A stretch of 64,000 bases of DNA from Gandjariella thermophila (lineage in GTDB: Bacteria; Actinomycetota; Actinomycetes; Mycobacteriales; Pseudonocardiaceae). Each line of letters opens with the position of its first letter. Position 1 is the stretch's first letter. The stretch spans positions 35,663 to 99,662 of the forward strand of contig NZ_BJFL01000022.1 of the NCBI RefSeq assembly GCF_005405885.1, written 5' to 3'. The notes under the pieces are model-generated. The model ran no database searches and was not told the origin of the DNA. It worked only from the letters and a program-made list of their open reading frames with translations. The translations under genes and the position numbers were made by a program. Shown here piece by piece: positions 7,929-15,925 of this stretch.

Positions 7929-8885
7929 GTGCTCATCGACGGCTTCGCGAGCCCCGCGTGGTTCGTACTGCTCGCCGCGGTCGCCGCGGTCGTCGTCGGC
8001 TACCTGCTGGTCCAGCGGCGGCGGAAGCGCCACGTGCTGCGGTTCGCCAACCTGGAACTCCTGGACCGGGTGGCACCGGCCCGGCCGGGCTGGCCGAGAC
8101 ACGTGCCGGCCGCGCTGTTCGTGGTGTCCTTCGTGCTGCTCACCGTCGGCCTCGCCGGGCCGACCGCGGAGGCGAAGATCCCGCGCAACCGGGCCACCGT
8201 CATGCTCACCGTGGACGTCTCGCTGTCCATGGTGTCCACCGACATCCAGCCGAGCCGGATCAAGGCGGCGCAGGCGTCCGCGAAGTCCTTCGTGGAACAC
8301 ATGACACCCGGCATCAACCTGGGCCTGGAGACCTTCGGCGGTGCGGCGACCATCGACGTCTCGCCCACCACCGACCGGCACCCGGTGATGGCCGCGATCG
8401 ACGCGATGAAGCTCCAGCCGTCCACCGCCACCGGGGACGCCATCGCCGCGGCGCTGCAGGCCATCCAGAGCTTCGGCAACGTCATCCCCGGCGGCCCGCC
8501 GCCCGCGGTGATCGTGCTGATGAGCGACGGCAAGCAGACCGTGGGGCGGGACGAGTTCGAGATGGCCCAGGAGGCCGCCCGGCAGAAGATCCCAATCAAC
8601 ACCATCTCGTTCGGCACCGAGGACGGCACCATCGAGCTGGACGGCAAGGAGGTGCCGGTGCCGGTGGACGACGACTCGCTGCACAAGCTGGCCGACATCT
8701 CCGGTGGCCAGTTCTTCAAGGCCGACACCAGCGAGAAGCTCCAGCAGATCTACGACAACCTGGGCGAGCAGATCGGTTACGAGACCACCGAAAGGGATGT
8801 CAGCAAACCGTTCTTCGCGCTCGGATCGCTGGTCGCGATCAGCGCCGCCGGTGCCGCCCTGCTGATCTCCCAGCGCCTGCCCTGA
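7929..8885 (+). CDS. VWA-domain membrane protein (Rv1481/BatA-like)
   Basis: About 318 aa and very similar in order to Mycobacterium tuberculosis Rv1481. A first membrane helix lies near residues 8-26, then RFANLELLDRVAP, a second helix, and a von Willebrand A domain with the metal site (MIDAS) DVSLS and a later MSDGKQT. The motif GEQIGYETTERD precedes a C-terminal helix ending in LLISQRLP. Such proteins usually sit beside a MoxR ATPase and a DUF58 protein; neither is adjacent here. The frame is open back to 7869, but GTG 7929 gives an N-terminus matching the family length. The role is probably MoxR-linked assembly or stress function at the membrane (inference). Confidence 0.88.
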   Translation: MLIDGFASPAWFVLLAAVAAVVVGYLLVQRRRKRHVLRFANLELLDRVAPARPGWPRHVPAALFVVSFVLLTVGLAGPTAEAKIPRNRATVMLTVDVSLSMVSTDIQPSRIKAAQASAKSFVEHMTPGINLGLETFGGAATIDVSPTTDRHPVMAAIDAMKLQPSTATGDAIAAALQAIQSFGNVIPGGPPPAVIVLMSDGKQTVGRDEFEMAQEAARQKIPINTISFGTEDGTIELDGKEVPVPVDDDSLHKLADISGGQFFKADTSEKLQQIYDNLGEQIGYETTERDVSKPFFALGSLVAISAAGAALLISQRLP

Positions 8886-9004
8886 CGCGCCGGGCGAAGC
8901 CCCCGCGAGCGCGGGCGCGGGGCGACCCGAACGGAAACCGGCGTGCGACGTCACCTCCGAGCCCCGGCAGCGCGATCGCGGCGCGCGTCCCGGGGAGAAG
9001 CACT
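8884..9004. repeat. Dispersed imperfect palindromic repeat, copy A
   Basis: About 120 bp, clearly homologous to 18663-18786. Shared blocks are GACGCGCC-GGGCGAAGCCCC, GCGGGGCGA, GTCACC, CGAGCCCCGGC, CGATCGCGG-GCGCGT and a final GCACTG. The ends are inverted (GACGCGC on the left, its complement on the right), so the element can fold on itself. Both copies lie between convergent genes, fitting a REP/MITE-like unit or a shared bidirectional terminator. Confidence 0.75.
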
Positions 9005-9048
9005 GCGCTGCCTCAACGGCTGACCCGGGCGGCGCGGCCGGCTGCCCG

Positions 9049-10731
9049 CTACGCCACCGCGGTCGGGTCCTTCGGCGCCGACGCGCTCCCGGCGAGCAGC
9101 CGCGCCAGGCCGGCTCGGCTGGCCACCACCAGCACCCGGTCGTCCGGCGCCAGGGTGTGCTCCGCGTCCGGCTCCCAGTTCATCGCCTGCTCGCCGGCGG
9201 GTCGCAGGGCGAGCACCTGGGCGTCGCGCCGCCGCCGAAGCTCGACCAGCCGCCGCCCGCTCAGCGGGGACTCCGCGGTCACCGGCGCCTCGGCGATCAG
9301 CAGCACCCGGCGCCCCACCGCGATCGTGCCGACCACCTGGCGCTCCAGCAGGGCGGCGACGAACGCCGGAGCGGCCAGGTAGGACACGCTGCGGGACACC
9401 TCGATCCCGAACGCGCCCTCCACCCGCCTGGCCAGGTCGGTGTCGAACAGCCGCAGCACCACGCGCACGTCCTTGCGGGTCTCCCTGGCGTGCAGCACCG
9501 CCCGCAGGTTGGTGACGTCGTCACTGGTCACGGCGACCAGTGCGCGGGCGGTGTCCAGCCAGGCGGAGCGCAGCGTCTCCTCCCGGTTGGCGTCGCCGAA
9601 GATCACGGTGGCACCGAGCCGGCGGGCCAGGGACACCCCCTGGGCGTTCTCGTGGCGCTCGATACACACCACCGGCACGCCGAGGTCCCGCAGTTGGCCC
9701 ACCACCCGGTAGCCCACGTTGCCCAGGCCGACCACGACGATGTGGCCGCGCAGCGGTCGCCGCACCGGCCCGGTGGACAGCCGGGCGCGGACCACCCCGT
9801 CCACCACCGCGGCGGTGATCAACGGGATCGCCGAGATGCCCACCAGGGTCACCATCACCTGGGTCACCTTGTTGAGCCTGGTCAGCCCAGGGTCGGGCTG
9901 TGCGGCACCGGCCGCGTCCAGCAGCGTGTTGTAGATCGCCTCGCCCCACGAGTAGCCGCCGAACGCGGTGAACAGCACGGTGCCCAGCGCGAGGACCCCG
10001 ACCATGAACAGCAGCGCGAAGACGATCTTGCGGTCGAGCACCGCGCGCAGCGCGGCCAGCACCGCCGCCGGTCGCGGCAGACCACGGCGGCGGGTCAGCG
10101 GATCGCGCTGGGAACGGTTCGCGACGGCCAGCACGAGGTCCGGCTCGCCCTCCCCGGGCGGAAGCAGTCGCAGCGACCCGGACTGCGGGTCGGGCGAGCC
10201 GATCCCGCACAGCACGTGGCTGGGCGGCGTCTCGCGGCGCGGGTAGACGCAGAGCGTGCGCCCGGCCACCCGGATGTGGTTGGGGGTCAGCTCGCCGAGC
10301 GCCGCGGCGACGAACCAGGGCGCCGCCATGTCCGCGTCGGAGAGCACCGCGCAGTCGTCGAACAGCGGGCGGATCTGGTTGCCCAGCCGGGTGTTGAACA
10401 TCCGAAGGACCAACCGGATGCCCGGCTTGATCTCGTGTGCCCGCAGCGCGGCGTGGATGTTGCCGACGTCGTCCTGGGCGACCAGGGCGAGCGCGCGGGC
10501 GCGGTCCAGCTTCGCGCTGATGAACGCCTCGCCGGTCAGCTCCGCCGACTCGATCACCCGCACGTTGGGCAACGCGGCGATCTGCGGGCCGTGGTTGCGC
10601 CTCCTGCTGGGCAAGATGACCACCACGTCCTCGCCGACCTGGGACAGCTCCTCGGCGAGCCGGTGCGCCAGCGGACTGTCCCCGCACACCACGAAGTGCG
10701 GCTGCGTGCTCCTGCGCATCGGGTTGGGCAC
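9049..10731 (-). CDS. Two-TM protein with two TrkA-N/RCK domains
   Basis: 560 aa. First NAD-binding TrkA-N/RCK domain about 11-145. Two membrane helices at about 236-257 and 289-311 enclose a pore-loop-like segment. The second TrkA-N domain starts at about 329 with VVGLGNVG, and a TrkA-C region follows (about 470-545). The layout resembles a K+-channel/RCK fusion, but the selectivity filter (TVGYG in K+ channels) is absent: the loop reads LLDAAGAAQPD. It may therefore be a CASTOR/POLLUX-like or otherwise altered ion conductor, or a pure sensor. The start is uncertain (GTG 10731 or ATG 10719); neither has a clear Shine-Dalgarno, and a WXG-like frame overlaps its 5' side. Confidence 0.85.
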   Translation of the reverse strand: MPNPMRRSTQPHFVVCGDSPLAHRLAEELSQVGEDVVVILPSRRRNHGPQIAALPNVRVIESAELTGEAFISAKLDRARALALVAQDDVGNIHAALRAHEIKPGIRLVLRMFNTRLGNQIRPLFDDCAVLSDADMAAPWFVAAALGELTPNHIRVAGRTLCVYPRRETPPSHVLCGIGSPDPQSGSLRLLPPGEGEPDLVLAVANRSQRDPLTRRRGLPRPAAVLAALRAVLDRKIVFALLFMVGVLALGTVLFTAFGGYSWGEAIYNTLLDAAGAAQPDPGLTRLNKVTQVMVTLVGISAIPLITAAVVDGVVRARLSTGPVRRPLRGHIVVVGLGNVGYRVVGQLRDLGVPVVCIERHENAQGVSLARRLGATVIFGDANREETLRSAWLDTARALVAVTSDDVTNLRAVLHARETRKDVRVVLRLFDTDLARRVEGAFGIEVSRSVSYLAAPAFVAALLERQVVGTIAVGRRVLLIAEAPVTAESPLSGRRLVELRRRRDAQVLALRPAGEQAMNWEPDAEHTLAPDDRVLVVASRAGLARLLAGSASAPKDPTAVA

Positions 10732-10793
10732 GGCCGGATGGTAGATCGACTGGGTGACCCCTCGTCGCGGTTCGCGCGATTTCGTGCGTCGGG

Positions 10794-11347
10794 TCAGCGG
10801 GGCGTGCGCAGATATCCAGCCCCCGACCGAGCCCCGGGATCATCTCGACACTCGCGTTCACCATGGCCTCGAAATCGTCGAGTGCGGCGCACACGTTCCG
10901 CTTGGCCTGCTCCTCCGCCTCCGGCGGGAGATCCTGTCCGGAGATCAGCAGCGCGCATTCCGCCTGGACCTGGCCGGCGATGCTGCGCCCATCGCGTGCC
11001 GCGTTCCTGGCCAGCGAGTTCAGGCCATCGGCGATCCGGTTTGCCTCCTTGGCCTGGTTCCCGCTCCGGTTCGTGGCCTGCTCGCAGGACCAGGAGAGCT
11101 TCCCGCAACGGGCTCGGAAGCGTTCCCCGGCCTGGCCCTTCCAGCCGCGCATGGCCTTCTGCGCGGCGTCGACGTCCTGCCGTGCGCTGGTCAGGAGTTC
11201 GGCGGCGTTTCTTATCTGCTGCCCGTATGCCTCGACCTGGTCGGGCGCACAGTCCAGCCGGTAGAGCTGGACCACGGGATCGATCGTGGACCCGGCCAAC
11301 GGGCCGGCCAGGGCCAGGTTCTGCACCTCATCGGACTCCGCGGCCAT
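10794..11347 (-). CDS. WXG100/ESX-like protein, 3' end unresolved (possible frameshift)
   Basis: From ATG 11347 the frame encodes an alpha-helical protein with the ESX hallmark WKG in AMRGWKGQAGERFRARCGKL and long amphipathic helices (YGQQIRNAAELLTSARQDV; NQAKEANRIADGLNSLARNA). The coding look continues to about VNASVEMIPGLGRGLDICA. There is no in-frame stop there: the frame runs on out of phase through the TrkA-type gene. A -1/+1 shift would lead to a stop at 10794-10796 (ending GYLRTPR), which is used as a provisional end. Either a real frameshift, a sequencing error or decay. No Shine-Dalgarno precedes ATG 11347. It would be an ESX-type secreted or partner protein. Confidence 0.5.
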
Positions 11348-11545
11348 GAGGAGATCGCGCGAAGCGGCTGTCCTCTGCCATGGCCATCCCCCTCGCGGAG
11401 AGCCCAGGCGGGCCCGAGCATGACGTGGTGACGCGCGGCGGCGGGGCAACCGGGTAGGCGCCCGTCAGCCGGCCGCGTCGCGCACCGAACGCTAGCGCAT
11501 GATCTTCCGCCGTTTCGGCGATTCCGGCAGTTCCGGCCACTGGAT

Positions 11546-12316
11546 TCATCCGGTTCCCGGGAACTCGCCGTGCCGCCCGGCGCCCGCGGCGAACCGCGCC
11601 GCCCCGGCGGCGGCGTCCGCGCTCAGCGACTCCATGCCCAGCCGCAGTTCCTCGGCCATGGCGGTGGCCTCGTCCACGCCCTCCTGCGCGAGCAGCGAGC
11701 GCCGGTCGTTACGCAGGCAGGTCTGCGGGAACGCGGCGATCTCCGCGGCGAGCGCCTCCGCCTCCGCCCGCGCCCTGCCGGCCGGCACGACCCGGTTGAC
11801 CAGACCCATCCGCAACGCCTCCGCGGCGCCCACGCCTCGGCCGGTGAGCACCATGTCCATCGCCCGGCTGGTGCCGATCAACCGGGGCAGCCGTACCGTG
11901 CCGCCGTCGATCAGCGGGACTCCCCAGCGGCGGCAGAACACCCCGAGCACCGCGTCCTCCTCGGCCACCCGCAGGTCGCACCACAGCGCCAGTTCCAGGC
12001 CGCCGGCGACGGCGTACCCGGCGATCGCCGCGATCACCGGCTTGCCCAGCCGCATGCGGGTCGGCCCCATCGGCCCGTCGCCGTCCGGCTGCACCCGGTT
12101 GCCGCGCGGGGTGCCCACCGCCTTGAGGTCCGCGCCCGCGCAGAACGAGCCGCCCTCGCCGTAGAGGACCGCGACCCGGGCCGCGTCGTCGGCGTCGAAC
12201 TCGCGGAACGCGTCGGCCAGCGCCCGCGCGGTCGGCCCGTCCACCGCGTTGCGCGCCTGCGGCCGGGACAGCACCACGGTGGTCACCGCTCCGTTGCGGT
12301 CGACGCGCACGGTCAT
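11546..12316 (-). CDS. Enoyl-CoA hydratase/isomerase (crotonase) family protein
   Basis: 256 aa, the normal crotonase length. Hydrates 2-enoyl-CoA or catalyses a related crotonase-fold reaction. Family marks: GEGGSFCAGADLKAVG (oxyanion-hole region), AAIAGYAVAGGLELALWCDLRVA (second oxyanion Gly and CoA loop), and the C-terminal trimerisation helix region. The ATG at 12316 has only a weak GGGA upstream. It overlaps by ATGA the stop of a 60-codon frame with a strong ribosome binding site (see 12313-12495), so coupled translation is possible. The exact substrate cannot be told from sequence. Confidence 0.9.
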   Translation of the reverse strand: MTVRVDRNGAVTTVVLSRPQARNAVDGPTARALADAFREFDADDAARVAVLYGEGGSFCAGADLKAVGTPRGNRVQPDGDGPMGPTRMRLGKPVIAAIAGYAVAGGLELALWCDLRVAEEDAVLGVFCRRWGVPLIDGGTVRLPRLIGTSRAMDMVLTGRGVGAAEALRMGLVNRVVPAGRARAEAEALAAEIAAFPQTCLRNDRRSLLAQEGVDEATAMAEELRLGMESLSADAAAGAARFAAGAGRHGEFPGTG

Positions 12317-12495
12317 CGCGGTTCCCGCCCTGAGTTCGCGCGCCCGCGATCCCACCGGCCCGGCGCCTCCCCCATGCGCGTCGCGCCCTGCCGACCGGCG
12401 ATGCGGGCCGAACGGCGCCGCCGCAGGACGCGAACCCCTCCGGAAGCACAGTGCGCACCGTGGTCGTTTCGGGTGCCGTGGCTCCGCAATGTCAT
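12313..12495 (-). CDS. Possible small upstream ORF (60 aa) overlapping the crotonase start
   Basis: ATG 12495 is preceded at ideal distance by GGAGG, and the stop TGA overlaps the crotonase ATG (ATGA), the classic coupling arrangement. The product (MTLRSHGTRNDHGAHCASGG start) is Arg-rich and shows no family. It may be a coupling ORF that lets ribosomes reach the crotonase, or chance in GC-rich DNA. The other 160 bp up to the next gene hold no gene; TATAGG at 12562 could be a -10 for the plus-strand gene. Confidence 0.35.
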   Translation of the reverse strand: MTLRSHGTRNDHGAHCASGGVRVLRRRRSARIAGRQGATRMGEAPGRWDRGRANSGREPR

Positions 12496-12656
12496 CGTGG
12501 CGTCCTCCATTCGTGTAGTCAGGATCACCCCACTGAGCAGGGCTTTTCGGCCGACTGGCGCTATAGGGTCGCGCTGGTCGCGCCTTACGCTCCTGGCAAT
12601 TTGCTGTTCGTCTTTTGCGCATCGTCGGGATGGGGCGCGGGTGGTGCGGGGGGAAC

Positions 12657-13514
12657 ATGGGCCGCGAGGGGGGACCGACCGGCACCGGGGCCGGCGTCCG
12701 GCGCCGCTGGTCGCTGCTCGGCCTGGTCGCCATGATCACCGTGCTGGCATTACCCGCCCGGCCGGCGACCGCCGCGCCGCACCGCAGCCCTGCGGACTGC
12801 GCCGCCCGCCTGGACTGCGGGGTGGCCGACCTGGACGTGATGAGCATGCCCGAGCGGCTGGACTTCCTCCGCAGGCTGCAGCGCGGGCCCGCGTCCGACC
12901 TGGTACCCGGGTTCGACCGGTGGCGCAACATCGAGGGCGTGCTGGAGTTCTTCGCCAGCGACCACGTCGGCCGACCCGGAAGCTGGGTGTCCATTGTGGA
13001 CGCTGCCATCCTGGAGGGCGCGGAGCGCGGCACCGCCATCGCGCTGGGCGTGACCGGCGACACCTTCGGCAATCCGGGCGCGCCGCTGTGGGCGTCGTAC
13101 CTGACCCAACTCCGGGCGGGTGCGCTGGCCCAGCGGGCGGTGCACGACGCCGCGTGGAGCCGGGCCGAGCAGGCGTCCACCGAGCACGGGCTGGCGGTGG
13201 CCGCCGCGCTCGGCGTCCGGCCCTCCGTGGTGGACCGGCGCTTCTTCCTGATCTCGCAGGTGTACCGGTGGACGCTGCGCAACGAGCGCGGGGTGCTGGT
13301 GGCGGCCTCCGCGCCGGCCGCGGGCGGGTTGCCCCCGGCGGCCCGGGCCTCGTGGCTGGCCTGGTTCACCGACGTGCGCGCGACCGAGCCGACCCGGGAC
13401 GGCTCCGCGCTGGCGTACCGGATCGCCAACCTGGACCCCTTCGGTGCCGCGGTGAGCGCCGTCGACCTGCTGGCCGCCTCGCTGCCCGCGCTGTTCCACG
13501 ACTTCGTCTCCTGA
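12657..13514 (+). CDS. Secreted protein of unknown function
   Basis: 285 aa. The N-terminus is a signal peptide (Arg-rich start, hydrophobic core LLGLVAMITVLALP, cleavage near ATAAP). The mature part has a Cys pair early (DCAARLDCGV), then a mostly helical body with FDRWRNIEGVLEFFA, SWVSIVDAAILEGAERGTAIALG and LWASYLTQL. No known catalytic motif recognised. The start was placed at ATG 12657 because GGGGGGAAC precedes it and the signal peptide then has normal length. It is convergent with the AidB-type gene, with only four bases between the stops. Confidence 0.8.
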   Translation: MGREGGPTGTGAGVRRRWSLLGLVAMITVLALPARPATAAPHRSPADCAARLDCGVADLDVMSMPERLDFLRRLQRGPASDLVPGFDRWRNIEGVLEFFASDHVGRPGSWVSIVDAAILEGAERGTAIALGVTGDTFGNPGAPLWASYLTQLRAGALAQRAVHDAAWSRAEQASTEHGLAVAAALGVRPSVVDRRFFLISQVYRWTLRNERGVLVAASAPAAGGLPPAARASWLAWFTDVRATEPTRDGSALAYRIANLDPFGAAVSAVDLLAASLPALFHDFVS

Positions 13515-13518
13515 CCTG

Positions 13519-15150
13519 CTAACTCTTGGGCCGGGCGCGTTCCACGATCGCGGCGACGTCCAGGCCGGTGGGCAGGGTGCCGAACGCGTTGCCCCAGTCC
13601 CCGGCGAGCCGGGAGGCGCAGAACGCGTCGGCGACCGCCGGATGCCCGTGCCGGACCAGCAGCGCGCCCTGCAACACCAGCGCCATCCGCTCCACCAGCC
13701 GCCGGGCCCGCGTCTCGAGGTCGGCCAGGTCGCCCAGTTCGGTGCGCAGGTCGTGGACGGCCTCGGCGAGCCGGGGATCGCCGCCGGCCGACTCGTCCAG
13801 TTCGGCGAGGAACGCCTCCACCGAGTCCGGCTGCCTGGCCATGGCGCGCAACGCGTCCAGCGCCGCCACGTTGCCGGAACCCTCCCAGATGGACGAAAGC
13901 GGCGACTCGCGGAACAGCCGCGGCATGCCGGACTCCTCGATGTACCCGTTGCCGCCCAGGCATTCCAGCGCCTCGGCGGCGTGCGCCGGGCCGCGCTTGC
14001 ACACCCAGTACTTGGTCACCGCGAGCGCCAGCCGGCGGAACGCGGCCTCCCGCTCGTCCCCGGCCGCGGCCCGGTCGGTGGCGGCGGCCAGCCGCAGCGC
14101 CACCGTGGTCGCCGCCTCCGACTCCACCGCCAGGTCGGCAAGCACGTTGCGCATCAGCGGCTGCTCGACCAGGTAGCGGCCGAACGCCCTACGGTGGGCC
14201 GCGTGATGGCTGGCCTGGGCGACGCCGAGCCGCATGCCGGCCGCGGTGCCCAGCACGCAGTCCAGCCGGGTCATGTTGACCATCTCGATGATGGTGCGCA
14301 CGCCCGCGCCCTCGTCGCCGACCCGCCAGGCCACGGCGTCCTCGTACTCCAGCTCGGCCGACGCGTTGGACCGGTTGCCCAGCTTGTCCTTCAACCGCTG
14401 CAGGAACAACCGGTTCCGGCTGCCGTCGGGCAGCACCCGGGGGACCAGGAAGCAGGTCAACCCGCCGGGTGCCTGGGCCAGGGTGAGGAAGGCGTCAGAC
14501 ATCGGCGCGGAGGTGAACCACTTGTGTCCGGTGAGCAGGTACCCGTCCGCGCCGTCGGGCACCGCCCGGGTGGCATTCGCCCGCACGTCCGAGCCGCCCT
14601 GCTTCTCGGTCATGGACATGCCGAAGATCAGGCCTTGCTTGCTCTCCGGCGGCCGCAGCCCGAAGTCGTACTCGCGGGCGGCGAGCAGCGGCTCGAACCG
14701 CCCGGCCAGTTCGGCGTTGTGCCGCAGCGCGGGCACCGCGGCGTAGGTCATCGAGATCGGGCAGCCGTGCCCGGCCTCGACCTGGCTCCACACCAGGAAT
14801 TTCGCCGCCCGAGCCAGGTGCGCGCCCGGCCGGTCGTCCCGCCACGGCGCGGCATGCAGCCCGTGCGCCACCGCCACGCGCATCAGCTCGTGCCAGTACG
14901 GGTGGAACTCCACCTCGTCGACGCGGTGGCCGTAGCGGTCGTGGGTGTGCAGCACCGGTGGGTTGGCGTTGGCCACCCGGCCCCACTCCTGGGCCTGCTC
15001 GGTACCCGCCAGCAGGCCCAGCTCGCGCACCTCGGGCACGGCCCGGTCGGCACCGTGCGCGGCCAGCGCGGCAAGCAGCGCCGGGTCGTCCGACACGTCG
15101 TGCCCGACCAGCGGCGGAACCTGGTTGGTGACCTCGTGCGTGGGCGGCAC
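13519..15150 (-). CDS. aidB: AidB-family acyl-CoA dehydrogenase
   Basis: 543 aa, close in length to E. coli AidB (about 540) and longer than ordinary acyl-CoA dehydrogenases. AidB signatures are plain: MTEKQGGSDVRANATRA, RLKDKLGNRSNASAELEYE, GYIEESGMPRLFRE and SSIWEGSGNVAALDALR. Flavoprotein; in E. coli AidB binds DNA and has weak isovaleryl-CoA dehydrogenase activity. Actinobacterial homologues may simply serve acyl-CoA metabolism. GTG 15150 follows GGAGAGG at good distance and lies two bases after the stop of the TetR gene, so the two form an operon and this gene is probably under that repressor. Confidence 0.9.
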   Translation of the reverse strand: MPPTHEVTNQVPPLVGHDVSDDPALLAALAAHGADRAVPEVRELGLLAGTEQAQEWGRVANANPPVLHTHDRYGHRVDEVEFHPYWHELMRVAVAHGLHAAPWRDDRPGAHLARAAKFLVWSQVEAGHGCPISMTYAAVPALRHNAELAGRFEPLLAAREYDFGLRPPESKQGLIFGMSMTEKQGGSDVRANATRAVPDGADGYLLTGHKWFTSAPMSDAFLTLAQAPGGLTCFLVPRVLPDGSRNRLFLQRLKDKLGNRSNASAELEYEDAVAWRVGDEGAGVRTIIEMVNMTRLDCVLGTAAGMRLGVAQASHHAAHRRAFGRYLVEQPLMRNVLADLAVESEAATTVALRLAAATDRAAAGDEREAAFRRLALAVTKYWVCKRGPAHAAEALECLGGNGYIEESGMPRLFRESPLSSIWEGSGNVAALDALRAMARQPDSVEAFLAELDESAGGDPRLAEAVHDLRTELGDLADLETRARRLVERMALVLQGALLVRHGHPAVADAFCASRLAGDWGNAFGTLPTGLDVAAIVERARPKS

Positions 15151-15152
15151 TG

Positions 15153-15782
15153 TTACCTCTCCTTCCCCGACAGGGACGCGTGGTGGTCTGTCACTCCCGC
15201 GGCTCGCAGCAGGAAGTTGACGATCGAAGGGAGGGTGGCGTCGTCGGCCCGGCCGTCGGCAAGCGGCACGACCAGTGCCCCGCCGATCGCTCCGACCAGG
15301 CCAGCGGCGGTGACCTGGAGATCCTGCTCGGGTAGCTCGCCGGCGCGGACGCCGTCCGCCAGCACCCTGGCGATGATCTCCCGGTAGGCCCGGTTGAGTG
15401 CCAGCCGCTCGGCGTCCACCGCCGGGTCGGCCGGTTCGGCGAGCAGCGCGAACGCCAGCCGCGGCGCACGCAGCGCCCGCCCGGCGAAGGTGGTGATCAT
15501 GGCGGTCAGCCGCTGGCGCGCGCTGCCCGGCGTGGCCGCCGCCCTGGCCACCAGGTCCACCTCGTGGTTGGCCGCCCGCCGGAACACCTCCGCGACCAGG
15601 GTCGCCTTGCCCGGAAAGTGGGTGTAGACGGTGCCGGTGGCCACCTCCGCGCGCGCCGCCACGGCCGCGACCGTGCACGCCGCGTAGCCCTGCTCGCCCA
15701 CGATGGCCAGCGCCGCGGACAGGATGCGCTCCCGCGAGGCGTCGAGCCGGGCCTGGACCCCGGCGGTACGGCGGTAGGGCAC
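15153..15782 (-). CDS. TetR/AcrR-family repressor
   Basis: 209 aa. N-terminal HTH (ILSAALAIVGEQGYAACTVAAVA, then TGTVYTHFPGKATLV) and a variable ligand domain. GTG start at 15782. First gene of a two-gene operon with the AidB-type dehydrogenase and divergent from tmsA. Local repressors of this type often bind the intergenic region: an inverted repeat (GTGAA-N5-TTCAC) lies eight bases upstream of its start. It may sense an acyl-CoA or fatty acid and control one or both sides (inference). Confidence 0.92.
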   Translation of the reverse strand: MPYRRTAGVQARLDASRERILSAALAIVGEQGYAACTVAAVAARAEVATGTVYTHFPGKATLVAEVFRRAANHEVDLVARAAATPGSARQRLTAMITTFAGRALRAPRLAFALLAEPADPAVDAERLALNRAYREIIARVLADGVRAGELPEQDLQVTAAGLVGAIGGALVVPLADGRADDATLPSIVNFLLRAAGVTDHHASLSGKER

Positions 15783-15789
15783 GCCAGTA

Positions 15790-15804
15790 GTGAAGCATGT
15801 TCAC
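15790..15804. promoter_or_regulatory. Candidate TetR operator
   Basis: Inverted repeat GTGAA-GCATG-TTCAC lies between the divergent TetR and tmsA genes, immediately upstream of the TetR start. Position and symmetry fit an autorepression site; no experimental consensus is available for this regulator. Confidence 0.45.
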
Positions 15805-15925
15805 CCTGGCACGCAAGGCCGTCCGGTCTCCCGCCGGCCGAACCTCTGGACCAGCACGGTGACGTTCGACCGACTGACCGTGTTCGGGCTGCCGAAACGG
15901 TGGCCACGGTAATAAGTTGACCTGT

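Noticed and set aside
9521..10793. Extension of the WXG-like frame down to 9521
   Set aside because: Beyond about 10794 the sequence is the out-of-phase reading of the TrkA-type gene and loses all helical ESX character.
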